Source of the DNA: Diphasiastrum complanatum
Lineage: Eukaryota; Streptophyta; Lycopodiopsida; Lycopodiales; Lycopodiaceae
Length of the DNA stretch: 64,000 nt
Reading direction: 5' to 3'
Assembly (NCBI GenBank): GCA_029204225.1
Contig: CM055109.1
Span: forward strand, 38,042,991-38,106,990
The position numbers were made by a program, and so were the translations under genes. Shown here piece after piece: positions 45,422 to 56,836 of the stretch. Numbering within the stretch: position 1 is the first letter of the stretch; each line of letters starts with the position of its first letter. Below the pieces are notes generated by a model. That model saw nothing but the letters and a program-made list of their open reading frames with translations. It was not told where the DNA came from and did not search any database.

Positions 45422-48400
45422 ATGGCTTCCAATGGTGGGATCATGCTAGAGTCTAGTGAAAGGTTGAGTTCATCAAACTACTCTACTTGGAAAGTGAGGA
45501 TGGAGTCCTTACTTGAGTTGAATGAACTCATGGACATAGTTGCAGAAATTGAAGAGAGACCTCTCACACTTCAAGAGCAACAAAGGTTTGATAAGAAGGC
45601 CAAAAGGGCTCTTCATATCATTAAAATGAATGTTACAAATGAACTTCTCAAGGAAGTTGGAAAGTGTCAAAGTGCAAGTGAGGCATGGAATGCCTTAAAG
45701 AAGCTCTTTGAATCAAAGTCCACATCTAGGGTATTGACCCTAAGGAGACAAATATTTTCTAGTAGGCAAAGAGAGGGTGAAAGTGCTCATGCATTTATCT
45801 TGAGAGTTAAGTCCCTAAGTGATGATTTAGCATGCATTGATGAGAACATAAAAGATGGTGAAATAGTCCAAGTTATGTTGAATGGTTTGCTAAATGAACA
45901 TGCTAACCTTGTGCAAAGTTTTGCCATTCAAAGAGTCTTGCCAAGTGTGGTTGACTTGCAAGAAATCTTATTGGCTGAAGAACATAGGTTGCAATCAAAG
46001 CTTGATGGTGCATCCTTGCAAGGTGGAGGTGAAGAGGCTTTCTTCACAAAAGGCAAATTCAAGGGCAAAGGTAAAGGCAAAGGGAAATGGTCCAAAGGTG
46101 GTAACTTTGATCATGATGATCACTCTTCCTCTTCCTCTTCTACTAAGAACAATAAGTCAAAGTTCAAGTGCTTTTATTGTGGGATAAAAGGTCATTTTGC
46201 AAATGAATGTTATAAGAAGAAAAGAGAGCAAGGAGAGAGGCAAGGAAATCTTACAATAGATGAGGAAGAACATAACACATGTGAATCACTTGTTATGACT
46301 TCAAGTTTGTTAGCCAACATAGATGATAATGATCCTTGGTGGATTGATAGTGGAGCCTCATCTCACATGACAAGACATAAGGAATACTTTACATCCTTAT
46401 TGTCTTATGAGGGAGAAGGTAACATCATCTACACTGCAAATGATGGTCAATGTGACATCAAAGGCATAGGCACTATTCCTATTTCCCTTTCAACAAATAG
46501 GAAAGCAAATCTTGAAAATGTCTTGTACATTCCTTCAATCACTAAGAATTTGCTTAGTGTAAGTCAAATGATTGACAAAGGACTTGATGTGGAGTTCATT
46601 GGAGATGCATGTTTGATAAGTAAATGTGGATCCTTGATTGCTCAAGGTAGGAGGCATGGTAAACTTTTCAAGCTTGATGCATGTGTGATCTCTAATCATG
46701 AAGGATGTATGGCTAGGGAGCAATTGACAAACCAAGAAGTTTGGCACAAGAGGTTGGGCCATCCCAACTTCAAATCTTTGGAGGTAATGGCAAAGAAAGA
46801 GCTTGTTCTTGGTCTCCCTAAAAGTCTTGTTGCAAACAATAGTGTTTGTGAACATTGTGCCTTGTCCAAATCTCATAGACTTGCTTATTCTAGATCTACT
46901 TCTAGATCTAAAGAAGCTTTTCAACTTGTGCATTCTGATATTCATTCTTCTAGTACAACTAGCAATGGTGGGGCAAAGATGTATGCAACTTTCATTGATG
47001 ACTTTAGTAGGTATACTTGGATCTATCTTCTTAAAAGTAAGGATGAAGTGTTTGCTGCATTTGTCAAGTTCAAGAATGAAATGGAAAACCAATTCAATAC
47101 AAAGATCAAATGCTTAAGATCTGATAATGGAGGGGAATACACCTCAAATAGGTTCAAAGACTTTTGTATAGCACATGGGATTAAGAGGGAGATGTCTAGT
47201 CCTAGGACTCCACAACAGAATGGAGTGGCCGAGAGGAAGAATAGAACCCTTTGTGAATGTGCCAAGGCAATGAGACTACATGCTAATCTTGCTAAGTCTT
47301 TTTGGGGGGAAGCTTTAGCATGTGCTAACTATCTATGTAATAGATGGACAAGTGCTTCCTTGGATGGTAAAACTCCTCATGAGGTTCTTTATGGTAGAAG
47401 GCCGAGTGTCAAGCATTGTAGGATCTTTGGATGTACATGTTTTGTCAATATCACACTTGATGATAGAACTAAAGAAGATCCTTCATCAAAGAAGGGTGTG
47501 TTTGTTGGCTATAGTGAAGTAAGCAAGGCTTACAAAGTGTACATTCCTTCTACAAAGAAAGTTGTCATAAGTAGGGATGTCATCTTTCATGAAGAGAATG
47601 TTTCCAATGTTGTTGATGTTGATGTTGATGTGCCTACTAATCATCATGATTTGCAAGATGTCTTGGATGAAGATGGAGATGCCACTCCAAAGCAAACTTC
47701 AAGGAAGACTCAAAGGCAAAGGGCTAAGCCATCAAGGCTAACCTATGATGAAAAAGGAAAGCAAGTGGTGGACAACTCTAACTTTGCTTTTCTTACCTCT
47801 TTTGATGAACCAACTTGTGTAGGTGAAGCAATTCAAAAGAAGGAATGGATCCAAGCCATGGATCATGAGCATCAAGCACTCATCAAAAGCAACACATGGA
47901 GGTTGGTAAAGCTTCCAAAGGACAAGAAGGCAATTGGTTGTAAGTGGATCTTCAAGATCAAGACAAATCAAGATGGATCAATCAACAAGTACAAGGCAAG
48001 GTTGGTGGCAAAGGGGTATGCTCAAGAATATGGTATTGACTATGATGAGACCTTTGCACCCGTGGCAAAGATGGTAACTATTCGAATCCTAATCTCTCTT
48101 GCAACTCTTTATGATTGGGATATGTGGCAAATGGATGTTACTAATGCCTTCTTGAATGGTGATCTTGAAGAAGATATTTACATGGAGCAACCCGAGGGCT
48201 ATGTTTCACATGATGAGCCTAATCATGTGTGCTATCTCCAAAAGAGTTTGTATGGGCTAAAGCAAGCACCAAGGAGTTGGTATGCTAAGCTCAATTCCTT
48301 CTTACTTTCTCAAAACTTTGTTATGAGTGAGTATGATCATTCTCTCTACTTTAGATTGAATGAAAATGATATCACTTTACTTTTGATCTATGTTGATGAC

Positions 48401-49375
48401 ATTATCTTAAGTGGTGGTAACAATCTAGATATAGATGAAATCAAGATGGCACTCAAAAGAGAGTTTGAAATTCAAGATCTTGGTAAACTTCATTATATCT
48501 TAGGAATAGAGATTATTAGAACTTCTAAATCTACATTCATATGTCAAGAAAAGTATGTTAACTCTATTCTAAAAAGGTTTCATATGGAAGATTGTAAAGT
48601 TGTTTCTACTCCTATGGAATCAAATGTAAAGCTAACTACAAGAAGTAATGAAAGATCCTTCAAGGACATTACTCTCTATAGAAAGCTAATAGGATCTCTT
48701 ATATGGTTAACCATCACAAGACCTGATCTAAGCTTTGTGGTTGGTAAACTAAGTCAATTTATGCAAGATCCTAGTGAGGCTCATTGGAAGCTAGGAAAGA
48801 GAGTACTTAGATACATCTCGGGATCTAGAGATTTTGGCATCTTGTATGGAGGTACTACACCTAACCTTTGTGGATTTTCAGATTCAGATTTTGCAGGTGA
48901 TCAAATGGATAGGAAGTCAACAAGTGCCTTTGCAATCTATCTTGGAGATGGAGTGGTCTCATGGCTATCAAAGAAGCAACCAACTATCTCTCTATCTTCC
49001 ACCGAAGCCGAGTACAAGGCATTAACAACATGCACCAAGGAGATTCTTTGGATCAAGAGGATGTTATTGGATCTTCACTTGCTGGAACCAGAGAAGACTC
49101 CAATCATACTTTGTGATAACCTTTCAGCCCAAAGCTTGGCAAGCAATCCTGTTTTTCATGCAAGGAGCAAGCACATTGAGATTGCTCACCATTTTGTGAG
49201 AGATCAAGTCATTGCCAAAGAGGTGGAGCTTCAACATGTCTCTTCAAAGGAGTGTGTGGCTGATATCTTCACCAAACCATTGGGAAAGGACCTATATTTA
49301 ATGCATAGATCTAATCTTGGAATGTGCTCAAAGACTATGTTGAAACTAGCATCCAATGTTGAAGAGGGAGTGTGA
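45422..49375 (+). CDS. copia B gag-pol polyprotein (intact)
   Basis: A single 1317-residue frame from ATG 45422. Domains: gag (SNYSTWKVRMESL at 20-32, NMT-NELLKEVGKC), basic/Ser linker, zinc knuckle CFYCGIKGHFANEC at 250-263, protease with WWIDSGASSH (Asp 309), pre-integrase, HHCC finger (His 442, His 447, Cys pair near 477-480), integrase D506-D568-E604 with exactly 35 residues between the last two, linker, RT with NAFLNG and YVDD at 990-993, RNase H with DSDFAGD, SSTEAEYKAL and CDNLSAQSLASN, ending FTKPLGKDLY. Length matches autonomous plant copia elements. No stops or frame breaks. The stop TGA (49373-49375) lies inside the 3' LTR, so the last codons overlap the polypurine tract and LTR. 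Start chosen because it is the first ATG ahead of the gag block. Confidence 0.97.
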   Translation: MASNGGIMLESSERLSSSNYSTWKVRMESLLELNELMDIVAEIEERPLTLQEQQRFDKKAKRALHIIKMNVTNELLKEVGKCQSASEAWNALKKLFESKSTSRVLTLRRQIFSSRQREGESAHAFILRVKSLSDDLACIDENIKDGEIVQVMLNGLLNEHANLVQSFAIQRVLPSVVDLQEILLAEEHRLQSKLDGASLQGGGEEAFFTKGKFKGKGKGKGKWSKGGNFDHDDHSSSSSSTKNNKSKFKCFYCGIKGHFANECYKKKREQGERQGNLTIDEEEHNTCESLVMTSSLLANIDDNDPWWIDSGASSHMTRHKEYFTSLLSYEGEGNIIYTANDGQCDIKGIGTIPISLSTNRKANLENVLYIPSITKNLLSVSQMIDKGLDVEFIGDACLISKCGSLIAQGRRHGKLFKLDACVISNHEGCMAREQLTNQEVWHKRLGHPNFKSLEVMAKKELVLGLPKSLVANNSVCEHCALSKSHRLAYSRSTSRSKEAFQLVHSDIHSSSTTSNGGAKMYATFIDDFSRYTWIYLLKSKDEVFAAFVKFKNEMENQFNTKIKCLRSDNGGEYTSNRFKDFCIAHGIKREMSSPRTPQQNGVAERKNRTLCECAKAMRLHANLAKSFWGEALACANYLCNRWTSASLDGKTPHEVLYGRRPSVKHCRIFGCTCFVNITLDDRTKEDPSSKKGVFVGYSEVSKAYKVYIPSTKKVVISRDVIFHEENVSNVVDVDVDVPTNHHDLQDVLDEDGDATPKQTSRKTQRQRAKPSRLTYDEKGKQVVDNSNFAFLTSFDEPTCVGEAIQKKEWIQAMDHEHQALIKSNTWRLVKLPKDKKAIGCKWIFKIKTNQDGSINKYKARLVAKGYAQEYGIDYDETFAPVAKMVTIRILISLATLYDWDMWQMDVTNAFLNGDLEEDIYMEQPEGYVSHDEPNHVCYLQKSLYGLKQAPRSWYAKLNSFLLSQNFVMSEYDHSLYFRLNENDITLLLIYVDDIILSGGNNLDIDEIKMALKREFEIQDLGKLHYILGIEIIRTSKSTFICQEKYVNSILKRFHMEDCKVVSTPMESNVKLTTRSNERSFKDITLYRKLIGSLIWLTITRPDLSFVVGKLSQFMQDPSEAHWKLGKRVLRYISGSRDFGILYGGTTPNLCGFSDSDFAGDQMDRKSTSAFAIYLGDGVVSWLSKKQPTISLSSTEAEYKALTTCTKEILWIKRMLLDLHLLEPEKTPIILCDNLSAQSLASNPVFHARSKHIEIAHHFVRDQVIAKEVELQHVSSKECVADIFTKPLGKDLYLMHRSNLGMCSKTMLKLASNVEEGV
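49361..49370 (+). promoter_or_regulatory. polypurine tract of B
   Basis: GAAGAGGGAG immediately before the 3' LTR; it is also coding (EEG). Confidence 0.9.
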
Positions 49376-50025
49376 AAATTGTCAACATTTCCTAGCTAGT
49401 TTGAGGCCTAAATTGGCTAAAATTGTAAATAGTTTTGGTTCTGGAGTTTCACACGTGTGAACCAGGCCACAATGTTTTTATTTACTGTATTTTTTCAGTA
49501 TGATGAAGTGTCAAACTTCATACCCTTCAAAATGAGACCATTTTGATGTATTTTGGTCATATAAGCCATTTTTAGCTATTTTTCCTATATAGGGAATATC
49601 TAGGGTCAAGTACCTTCTAGAGAGAGGAGAGAGAGTCATCTTCCTCATCCATAAATAGTAGGGAAGTCGTGGAGAACAGGTTGGAGAAACCTTTTGTATG
49701 CTTCATTGAGATCAATAGATCATTGTCATTGTTTCTTCCTCCATTGAGAGCATTGTTGTGTGTATTGTCTTCAAGCTATTGTGTATGATCTTAGGTGCTT
49801 TCCAAAAGTGGTAGGCTGATGTATTATGGACTGTATAATGCTATTTTGGGCCGCACTTGATGTTTATGGAAGTTTCCATTTGTGATAAATGCTTTTTGAT
49901 CAAGTTCTTTGCATTCTAGGTAGCATAGAATGTGTTGCCAATTCCTAGCTTATGTAGTTTGGAGTGCAAGCATTCAAGCCAATGATCTTGGAGTTTAGAT
50001 CCACTTAGGATCTGTATTTTTCACA
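49371..50025 (+). mobile_element. 3' LTR of B
   Basis: 655 bp, no difference from the 5' LTR seen by eye; palindrome at 49448-49461. Confidence 0.97.
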
Positions 50026-50400
50026 AGGAACCATTCACAAAGAAGAAGCCAAAGGTGAACCACTTGCGAATCTTTGGATGTAAGGCCTTTGTACATATTC
50101 CTAAGGAAGAAAGACGTAAACTTGATGTAAAAGCTATCAAGTGCATATTCCTAGGATATGATGATCGCATGAAGGGCTATAGATGTCTTGATCCAGTCGA
50201 AAACAAAATCCATATAAGCCGAGATGTTATCTTTGATGAATCCAAGATGTATGAAGACGAAGATGCTGAGAAGATAGACACATCCAGTAGGAAAAATGGT
50301 ATAGTGAGGATACCACCTGATGATGATCCATTCATTGACCTTCCGAGTGATGAACATGAGGATACATCTCAAGATACTACTACTCAACCTCAATAAACAG
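50026..50400 (+). pseudogene. A3 integrase C terminus and linker
   Basis: Continues from 43594: EPFTKKKPKVNHLRIFGCKAFVHIP, KCIFLGYDDRMKGYRCLDP, SRDVIFDESKMYEDEDAEK and the Asp/Thr-rich linker, ending at a TAA at 50395 (QPQ-stop). Confidence 0.93.
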
Positions 50401-51386
50401 GTTGGAGAGGTAGGGACAAACCTTTTGGTGCAAGAAGGATTGAAATTGCATGTGACAAACGCAAGGAGAAGGATGTACCGTGGGATACATTTTCACTAGG
50501 AAGCCGATCACCTGACAGAAAGCTCCTTAAGTGGTTTGAGAGATTGATGGAGAGCCACGATATAGATGACTTTCCAAGATCATCTAACCAGGGAGAGCTA
50601 CAAAGATCAACAAGAGAGAAGATACTACCTGAAAGGTATGAAGCGAATTATGCTCTGTTATCCAGCATTATTCATAGCAAAGAACCTTCGACTTATGGTG
50701 AAGCGAAGGATGATGACATTTGGATCAAGGCCATGGGAGAGGAGATGGAGTCAATTGCTAAGCATAGCACATGGGACTTAGTAGAACCACCAGTTGGCAA
50801 GAAACCCATTGGTTGCAAGTGGGTATACAGAACTAAGTACCATGCAGATGGAAGCATAGCAAAGCACAAAGCAAGATTGGTAATCAAAGGGTACGCACAA
50901 AATAAAGGCATTGACTATGAGGAGACCTTTGCGCCGGTGTGTAAGTGGAATACTCTTTGTCTACTTATTGCTTTAGCTTCACATTTTGGTTGGCCTTTGC
51001 ATCAGATGGATGTGAAATTTGCTTTTCTAAATGGTGAGTTAGAAGAAGAAGTGTTCATGGATCAACCTGAAGGCTTTGTAACGAAAGGACAGGAAAATAA
51101 AGTATGTCGCTTGAAGAAAGAGCTTTATGGTCTTAAACAAGCACCATGTGCATGGTATAGAAGGATTGATACCTACTTTTGTTCAAAGGGGATGGTGAGA
51201 ACACATTCTGATCCAAATCTATATGTCTTATGCTTTGATGGTATGGTTGCTTTGATTGCTTTTTATGTTGATGACTTGATTATTACGGGAAATAATCAAG
51301 AGATGATAGACATGATCAAAAAAGACCTCATGGAACAATTTGAGATGACGGATCTCAGCCTGATGCATTACTGCCTTGGAGTATAA
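50401..51386 (+). pseudogene. A3 reverse transcriptase
   Basis: RRSTREKILPERYEANYALL-type linker, STWDLVEPPVGKKPIGCKWVY, HKARLVIKGYAQNKGIDYEETFAPV, HQMDVKFAFLNGELEEEVFMDQPEGF, KQAPCAWY and YVDD (LIAFYVDDLII), then a TAA at 51384 where other copies have a Glu codon. Confidence 0.93.
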
Positions 51387-52220
51387 GTGTGGCAAAAAGG
51401 ACATGAAGTGGGTTTAACACAGGTGAAGTATGTCAAAGAGTTACTACACAGGTTTAGGTTGCAGGATTGCAAATCAGTAAACACTTCTATTGAACCAGGT
51501 AAAAAGCTTTTTAAGCTTGATGAATCACAGTCATTTGATGCTACGCTATATAGACAGTTAGTAGGGAGCTTGGTTTACCTTACCACAACTAGACCAGATA
51601 TATGTTATGTTGTTGGCATTGTAAGTCAGTTTATGGCAGCACCTACAGAAACGCATTGGAAAACAGCTAAACGCATTTTACGTTATGTAAAAGGCACTTC
51701 AGAGTATGGCTTGATTTACAGGAAGCATGATGGTTTACCTGAGTTGTGTGGCTATGTGGATGCGGACTGGGGAGGTGACTATGATGATCATAAATCCACC
51801 ACAGGATATATATTCCAGTTTTGTGGTAATTGCTTTTCCTGGTCTAGTAAGAAGCAAAGTACAATTGCTCTTTCCACCACAGAAGCAGAGTATAAGGCAA
51901 TGTGTAGTGCTGCACAAGAAGCTATATGGTTGAGACAAATCTTGGAAGAAATTGGCATGAAACAGGAAAATCCCACGACTTTACATAGCGACAGTCAGAG
52001 TGGCATTCAGCTAGCAAAGAATCCAGTGTTCCATGCGAGAACTAAACACATTGAGATTCAATATCACTTCATACGTGAGAGGCTGCTGAGTCGTGAAATT
52101 CATGTTGTTCATTGTAGCACAGAAGAACAACTAGCTGATATTTTCTCTAAGCCACTTACTGGAGAAAAGTTTGATAAGTTTAGATCAAAACTTTCTGTAC
52201 TTAAAGTTTGTTTACTTTAA
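51387..52220 (+). pseudogene. A3 RT end and RNase H
   Basis: WQKGHEVGLTQVKYVKELLHRF, YRQLVGSLVYLTTTRPDICY, KRILRYVKGTSEYGLIY, CGYVDADWGGD, SSKKQSTIALSTTEAEYKAM, LHSDSQSGIQLAKNPVFHARTKHIEI and ADIFSKPLTGEKF; RNase H acidic residues are intact. It is the best preserved C-terminal half of family A here and 277 codons are open. Confidence 0.94.
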
Positions 52221-52256
52221 AGCTATGTGTATGACTGTATAAGAAGTGACTCTACT

Positions 52257-52267
52257 TTAAAGAAGAG
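52257..52267 (+). promoter_or_regulatory. polypurine tract of A3
   Basis: TTAAAGAAGAG, purine-rich, just before the AGTTAGAATT LTR start. Confidence 0.7.
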
Positions 52268-52543
52268 AGTTAGAATTAAAGTTAGAATCACTATGTTACT
52301 GTACTGTGGATCCTATCAGTGGATAAGGATCAGTTGGCCTTGCCACGAGGCAAGGTGACGGGACACGCATCTCGCCAACGGCAACCTGGGTCATGCATGG
52401 GTTGCTTGAGTGAACAACTATATGTACAGTGTAATTTCATTTTGAGAAATATAGTTGCTATGTGAGCTTGCTGAGGAGAGTGATTTTCTGTCTGTGTTAC
52501 TGTGTAGCATGATCTGTGTTCCTGTGCAAAGCAGATTCTAAGT
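52268..52543 (+). mobile_element. 3' LTR of A3
   Basis: 276 bp, the same length as the 5' LTR; followed by CACAC. Confidence 0.95.
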
Positions 52544-52548
52544 CACAC
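52544..52548. repeat. right target-site duplication of A3 (CACAC)
   Basis: Matches 40151-40155. Confidence 0.9.
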
Positions 52549-54062
52549 CTCTTCCTACAAATCACCCCTTCAATTGATTCATTCTAGTATCAGTGCCATC
52601 CCCCACTCCCAAACCATGCCATTCTCTAATGCCATTCCGAAAATAACTGGGTCGACTAAAAAGAAAAAGCTTGCACTTTCAAACGCGGAATGTTAAACTT
52701 CAGCACCAAAACCAAGAGTTAGAAAGATTAGCTTCAAAATGTGCATCATACTTGAAAGAAGCCTGACACTTGCAAAGCCTAGAAATTGGTGACTTATGGA
52801 TTTATCCATCTATTGGTGTAGGGGTAAATTCATCAACAATTTGGCTATTTCCTAGCCCACATAGAATTTTCATTCATCATGGCATTATCCATCTTTAGGC
52901 TCAATTTTTTCAAATTTCAACTTTACACTTCAAGAGACTTCAAAGAGCTGCAAAGTAGCATTGCTTAATATACTCTTGATGCTTTTACCCCTGTGCTACA
53001 GGATTTTAAATACATCATTTGTTGACATACAAATATAGCTTGGATTTTTTGAAATCATATCACCTACTAAGGTGTTGTTTCTTTGAATAATAATTTGTTC
53101 TCATAGAATTTGTTTAAATTAATGAATCTGATCGTCTACAACTTTTCTAAAGAATACATGATGATTTATTAGCTTCATACTTGTTGAAACCTTGTGCTTA
53201 TAAAGTCTACCTCACATTTGTTCTATAACACCAATGATTCCAAAGCTCCAATGAGTTAAATTGAGTCATATTGGTATCATTCACATAATTTGCTCTTCAT
53301 CTTGCTTTTTTATATTGAGAGATAACTTTGGCAATCAAACATAAGGAGACACTCGACATTATGAGTCATATTCATGTGAAAGAGAGAGAGAGAGAAAAAA
53401 AAGGAGATTACATATAGCTCAAGCTTTCCAAGCAGCAAGAGATATTCTTCTAATTAGGACTGTAGTACATGTAATCAAGCTATTATGCAAGACCTAGAAA
53501 AAAAAAAAGAACTAGCTTGTCAATGAGCTATATATTGGAGTGGGTGTATTAGTTTGAGAGTTTTGTTTGATGTAGAGAGGTTGTAAAAAAACACAATGGC
53601 TCATTTGAATCAAAATCGTCCCTTTGGCTTTGGATAGATCAAAACAAGTGGATTATGGTCATAAAAACTAGTGAGTCTCAGTTCCAAGTCAGTAGCGAGA
53701 AATTTTAGCTGGAGAGTAAATTTTTTTAGGCTTGTTCACTATCCTAAAAGGATAGTGAATGGAATACTTTGTCTAAAGAGTGAGTCTCAATATTGAACAG
53801 GGAAGTCTAGCAAGCCAAAATAGTGATTGTTAATACATGTACAAATTGTAACTAACAAAAATGTAACACTACGTGGTGGCATGCTATCTTGGTTGATTGC
53901 AAAAAAAATTCCTCATTTCATATAGCATGCTGGCGTGCTATCTTGAAAGGCTGTAATTTTTTTTTTAGTTGTTTTACTTAGCACGTCGACTTACTATGTT
54001 GGGAGGTTTAAGTAAATATTTTGAAATAATGTTTTTACTCAAAATTTGGTTCTCAAAGGCAT
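52549..54062. other. non-coding stretch right of A3
   Basis: 1.5 kb without recognisable coding sequence or element. Contains a perfect 11-bp hairpin at 53735-53759, a short GA run near 53380 and two GC(A/G)TGCTATCTTG direct repeats (53872 and 53935). Confidence 0.55.
53735..53759. repeat. perfect hairpin, 11-bp stem, 3-nt loop
   Basis: TTCACTATCCT-AAA-AGGATAGTGAA. Confidence 0.9.
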
Positions 54063-54780
54063 TTCTATATTATAATTTACTTGGCTAGCTCATCGGCATT
54101 TGGGTTGGCTGCACCACACATGGCAGACTTGGCATCCTATACTTTATTTGTACAAATTTGTCAAGATGCCACCCTTATGGAAGCAAAGATCTCGATGGAG
54201 GAGGTGGATCATCCATATTTTATTGCTGCATCATCGAATGGAACATCAGACGAACCAAAATCCACAACATTGGCCAATCTTGCAAGATAGGAAGACAAGG
54301 CCTTAAAATAGAGTCAAGAGGCAGAACCAAGCGCCACATGTCACAAAGTTAAGCAAGACCAGCAAAAAGATGACCAACATGAGCCTAAGGCTTGCAGAAT
54401 GAGGATTCTTCAATTGGACCAGTGTGAATATTGTTATGGAGATCATGCACGCACTGAATGTCTAGTACGAAACCCTTGGTTGAAAAATCAAGGGCATAAT
54501 GCTGACCATAAGGTTGGAGGTTAGAATCAAGAAAGGTCAAACTTGATGACGAGCCAACAAGAGACTCGTTCAACGGATGTGAGGAGTTTTGTCCCGAGCT
54601 CATTAGGACAGTCCTCAACCGAAAAAGGTGGAGTTGAAGTCTTGGTGATATTGTCAAGTCTGTTCTCGAGTTCAATTGAAGACCATAATAGCTTACCACT
54701 CTACTATGTGGAGAGTGAGAAAGGACATTTGTTACTTGTGTATGCTTATCACCTCCGAGGGGATGGTATATAGCGCATGG
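54063..54780 (+). pseudogene. gypsy-like gag fragment with CCHC knuckle
   Basis: A frame with three stops runs from about 54081 to 54772. Near its middle it has CEYCYGDHARTEC (54423-54461), a CX2CX3HX4C box with the same short spacing as the gypsy J knuckles, preceded by a charged Gln/Asp-rich stretch. No protease follows. Assignment to gypsy is by knuckle type only. Confidence 0.5.
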
Positions 54781-56295
54781 TATGATATTTCAGATGTGTT
54801 GGAAGACATCAACGATCAGAATGCCCACATCCACACACTACATCAGTCACAAACATCATTACAAAAATTTTTATGTAAGCTTCAGTTTTACGAAATTTGT
54901 CAGCCATTATCACTGATTCATGACCCGATTGTCAGAGCGCATGTGTATGACCACTCAAATAGATTGTAAATCCCTCATGCATGTCAGAATCACTATGAGA
55001 ATCAACATGCAACTAATCCATGCAAACACAGTACTACAAATTAGGGAAATGACTAGCATGCAAGCAAAACAATTCCAAATTTTGCAAATTTTACTCACAA
55101 AACTTCAAAACTTCATATGATCATAACTTTGGTTACAAGACACCAAATTAGTGTTGTAAAGCTCAGAACAGAGGGAGACCAAGTGAACAAGATGCTTGCC
55201 ATGTCAGCCTGCCATCTAGGCTTCACATGTGTGATATTAGCTACCAAAAAATTGTAGTAGGGTGCACTTTTTGTAGACCAAATGATCAAAAAACATGCAA
55301 ACACCTCCCCAAGCTCAAAATCGATATTACCAATAGTCTTAAATGGCCTATTAGACTTCCATGTAGCAGTTGTACTGATGCTAAGATGCAGTATACGCTG
55401 AGAACAAAGATTTCTTGATTTGTAGAAGTCAAAATAGCTTCAAACTTGATGGAGATGGTGCATAAGCCATCGGCCATCAATTCACACGTTTGATAGCTTG
55501 CTGGAAAGGTAAAAAGGAATGCTAATCATGCTGTAATTAATTTCAGAATGATTTCCTTATGGATTTGGAGAGATCCATCCCCCAAAATTCACCAAAAATG
55601 GTTATTTTTGAACTTTTTTGACATCCTACAAGTTCAATTGCTGGAATTCTTGGTTCTAACTTCAGGTAAAGCTTCAAAAGACTTTGCTTCACCTCTTTAC
55701 AAGCTCTACATGGTCTTTTACAGCCACCTCTATCCAACTTTATGAAAAAACAAGCAAAAATGATGATTTTTGGCTATTTTTCGGTTTTTTCATCACAATA
55801 GTGGAAATTCATGACATACCACTCTTTCTCTAACACATGCAAACCATTTTACAGAATTACAACCATCTAATTGATCAGATCTTGCTGGATTTTAGTTCTT
55901 ACTATCTATTTTGTGCCAAAAAGCATGAAAAAACCAAGCAATTTTGACCAAAACATAGCCTAGAATCATAAATCATTGGAGAGAACCGGCACGCATCATT
56001 AATTTCATCATTAATAAACCCTAAAACAAAAGTACACTTGCTGGAAAATTCAGATCTACCAAAGATTTGATCTACACATGAAAAAACTCCAAAAAAGCAT
56101 CACAAATTGGCCTTCAAGGACAATTCTCCATACAACCACAAAGAATCCCAAGAGTAATGGATCTTAGCAACATGCAAATCAAAACCGGGATAGTACACCC
56201 ACTTGCACCCTTGCTATCCACCTTGGAAGAGGATTCAATCTGAAATTTCGATGAAAGGTAGCCCTTCTCCATGTTCTTCCATCTTTGTAAGCCTT
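54781..56295 (-). other. leader of copia N and unassigned DNA
   Basis: Left part (54781-55120) has short open pieces with a coiled-coil look (LEDINDQNAHIHTLHQSQTSL) that I cannot assign. From about 55130 it is non-coding leader-like DNA ending at a primer site; TTGCTGGA words recur four times (55500, 55637, 55882, 56038). Confidence 0.4.
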
Positions 56296-56307
56296 GCTCT
56301 GATACCA
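56296..56307 (-). promoter_or_regulatory. primer-binding site of copia N (tRNA-iMet)
   Basis: Exact complement of TGGTATCAGAGC. Confidence 0.85.
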
Positions 56308-56800
56308 CTATAAGGGAAGCTCCCTAAGATCTTGCTTACAAGATAACACACAATGGAAAACACACTATGGAGCAACCACCCAACCAAGTAGAAGCAACCA
56401 ATCAACTCTAGAAGCTTCACCCCCAAGCCAAGGAACAAGAAGCATGAATGTAGAGTGAAACCCTGGCGATGAATCCATGATCACAATGAGGAGTAAGGCG
56501 AGTTTGGCCTCTTCTTATAGAGCCATAAGCATCTTAGGCACATAGCCATGCATATCCTAAGTTTCTTATACATAGATTCACCTAGAATAGAGTCCTAAGC
56601 ATGGACCACCTATTCATAGAATTGCTATTGATAACTCTACACATGCATACATTGTCTCATACCTTGTCTAAACTCCATTTAGTGTGTTCTGGGCCTCACA
56701 AGGATATTAGTTACTTTCGGGTCACATCCAGTATGATGTGGCATAACTAACAGCTTGATTTACTAGAGTACCGTGTATCCAAGACTAGGAGTATAGTGAA
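56308..56800 (-). mobile_element. LTR of copia N (right end uncertain)
   Basis: Adjoins the primer site; in minus orientation it ends CCTTATAG, so again not TG...CA. No coding part of N is present and the start was not found; 56800 is an estimate before the GA repeat. Confidence 0.45.
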
Positions 56801-56827
56801 TCCTACTTACTGGTCATGGACATAACA

Positions 56828-56836
56828 ATAAGAGAG

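Larger units (their letters stand above)
43595..50025 (+). mobile_element. copia element B, apparently intact and young
   Basis: 6431 bp with two 655-bp LTRs in which I saw no differences, primer site, 1.16-kb leader, one open polyprotein and polypurine tract. Inserted into integrase of A3 so that the flanks rejoin in frame (ITPE/EPFT) when B and AGG are removed. The visible target duplication is only AGG (43592-43594 and 50026-50028), three bases instead of five. A solo LTR of the same family is at 19821. Confidence 0.97.
40156..52543 (+). mobile_element. copia element A3, split by nested element B
   Basis: Family A copy bounded by 276-bp LTRs and a CACAC duplication; without B it is about 5.96 kb. 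It has several fatal changes: two in-frame stops in gag, a stop inside the zinc knuckle, an approximately 120-bp deletion that removes the protease active site, a catalytic Glu to Gly change in integrase, stops at 50395 and 51384, and element B inserted in integrase. LTRs differ at about 13 of 276 positions by eye. Confidence 0.96.

Noticed and set aside
43591-50030. 5-bp target duplication for element B
   Set aside because: Flanks are TGAGG and AGGAA; only AGG is shared once the TG...CA ends are fixed.
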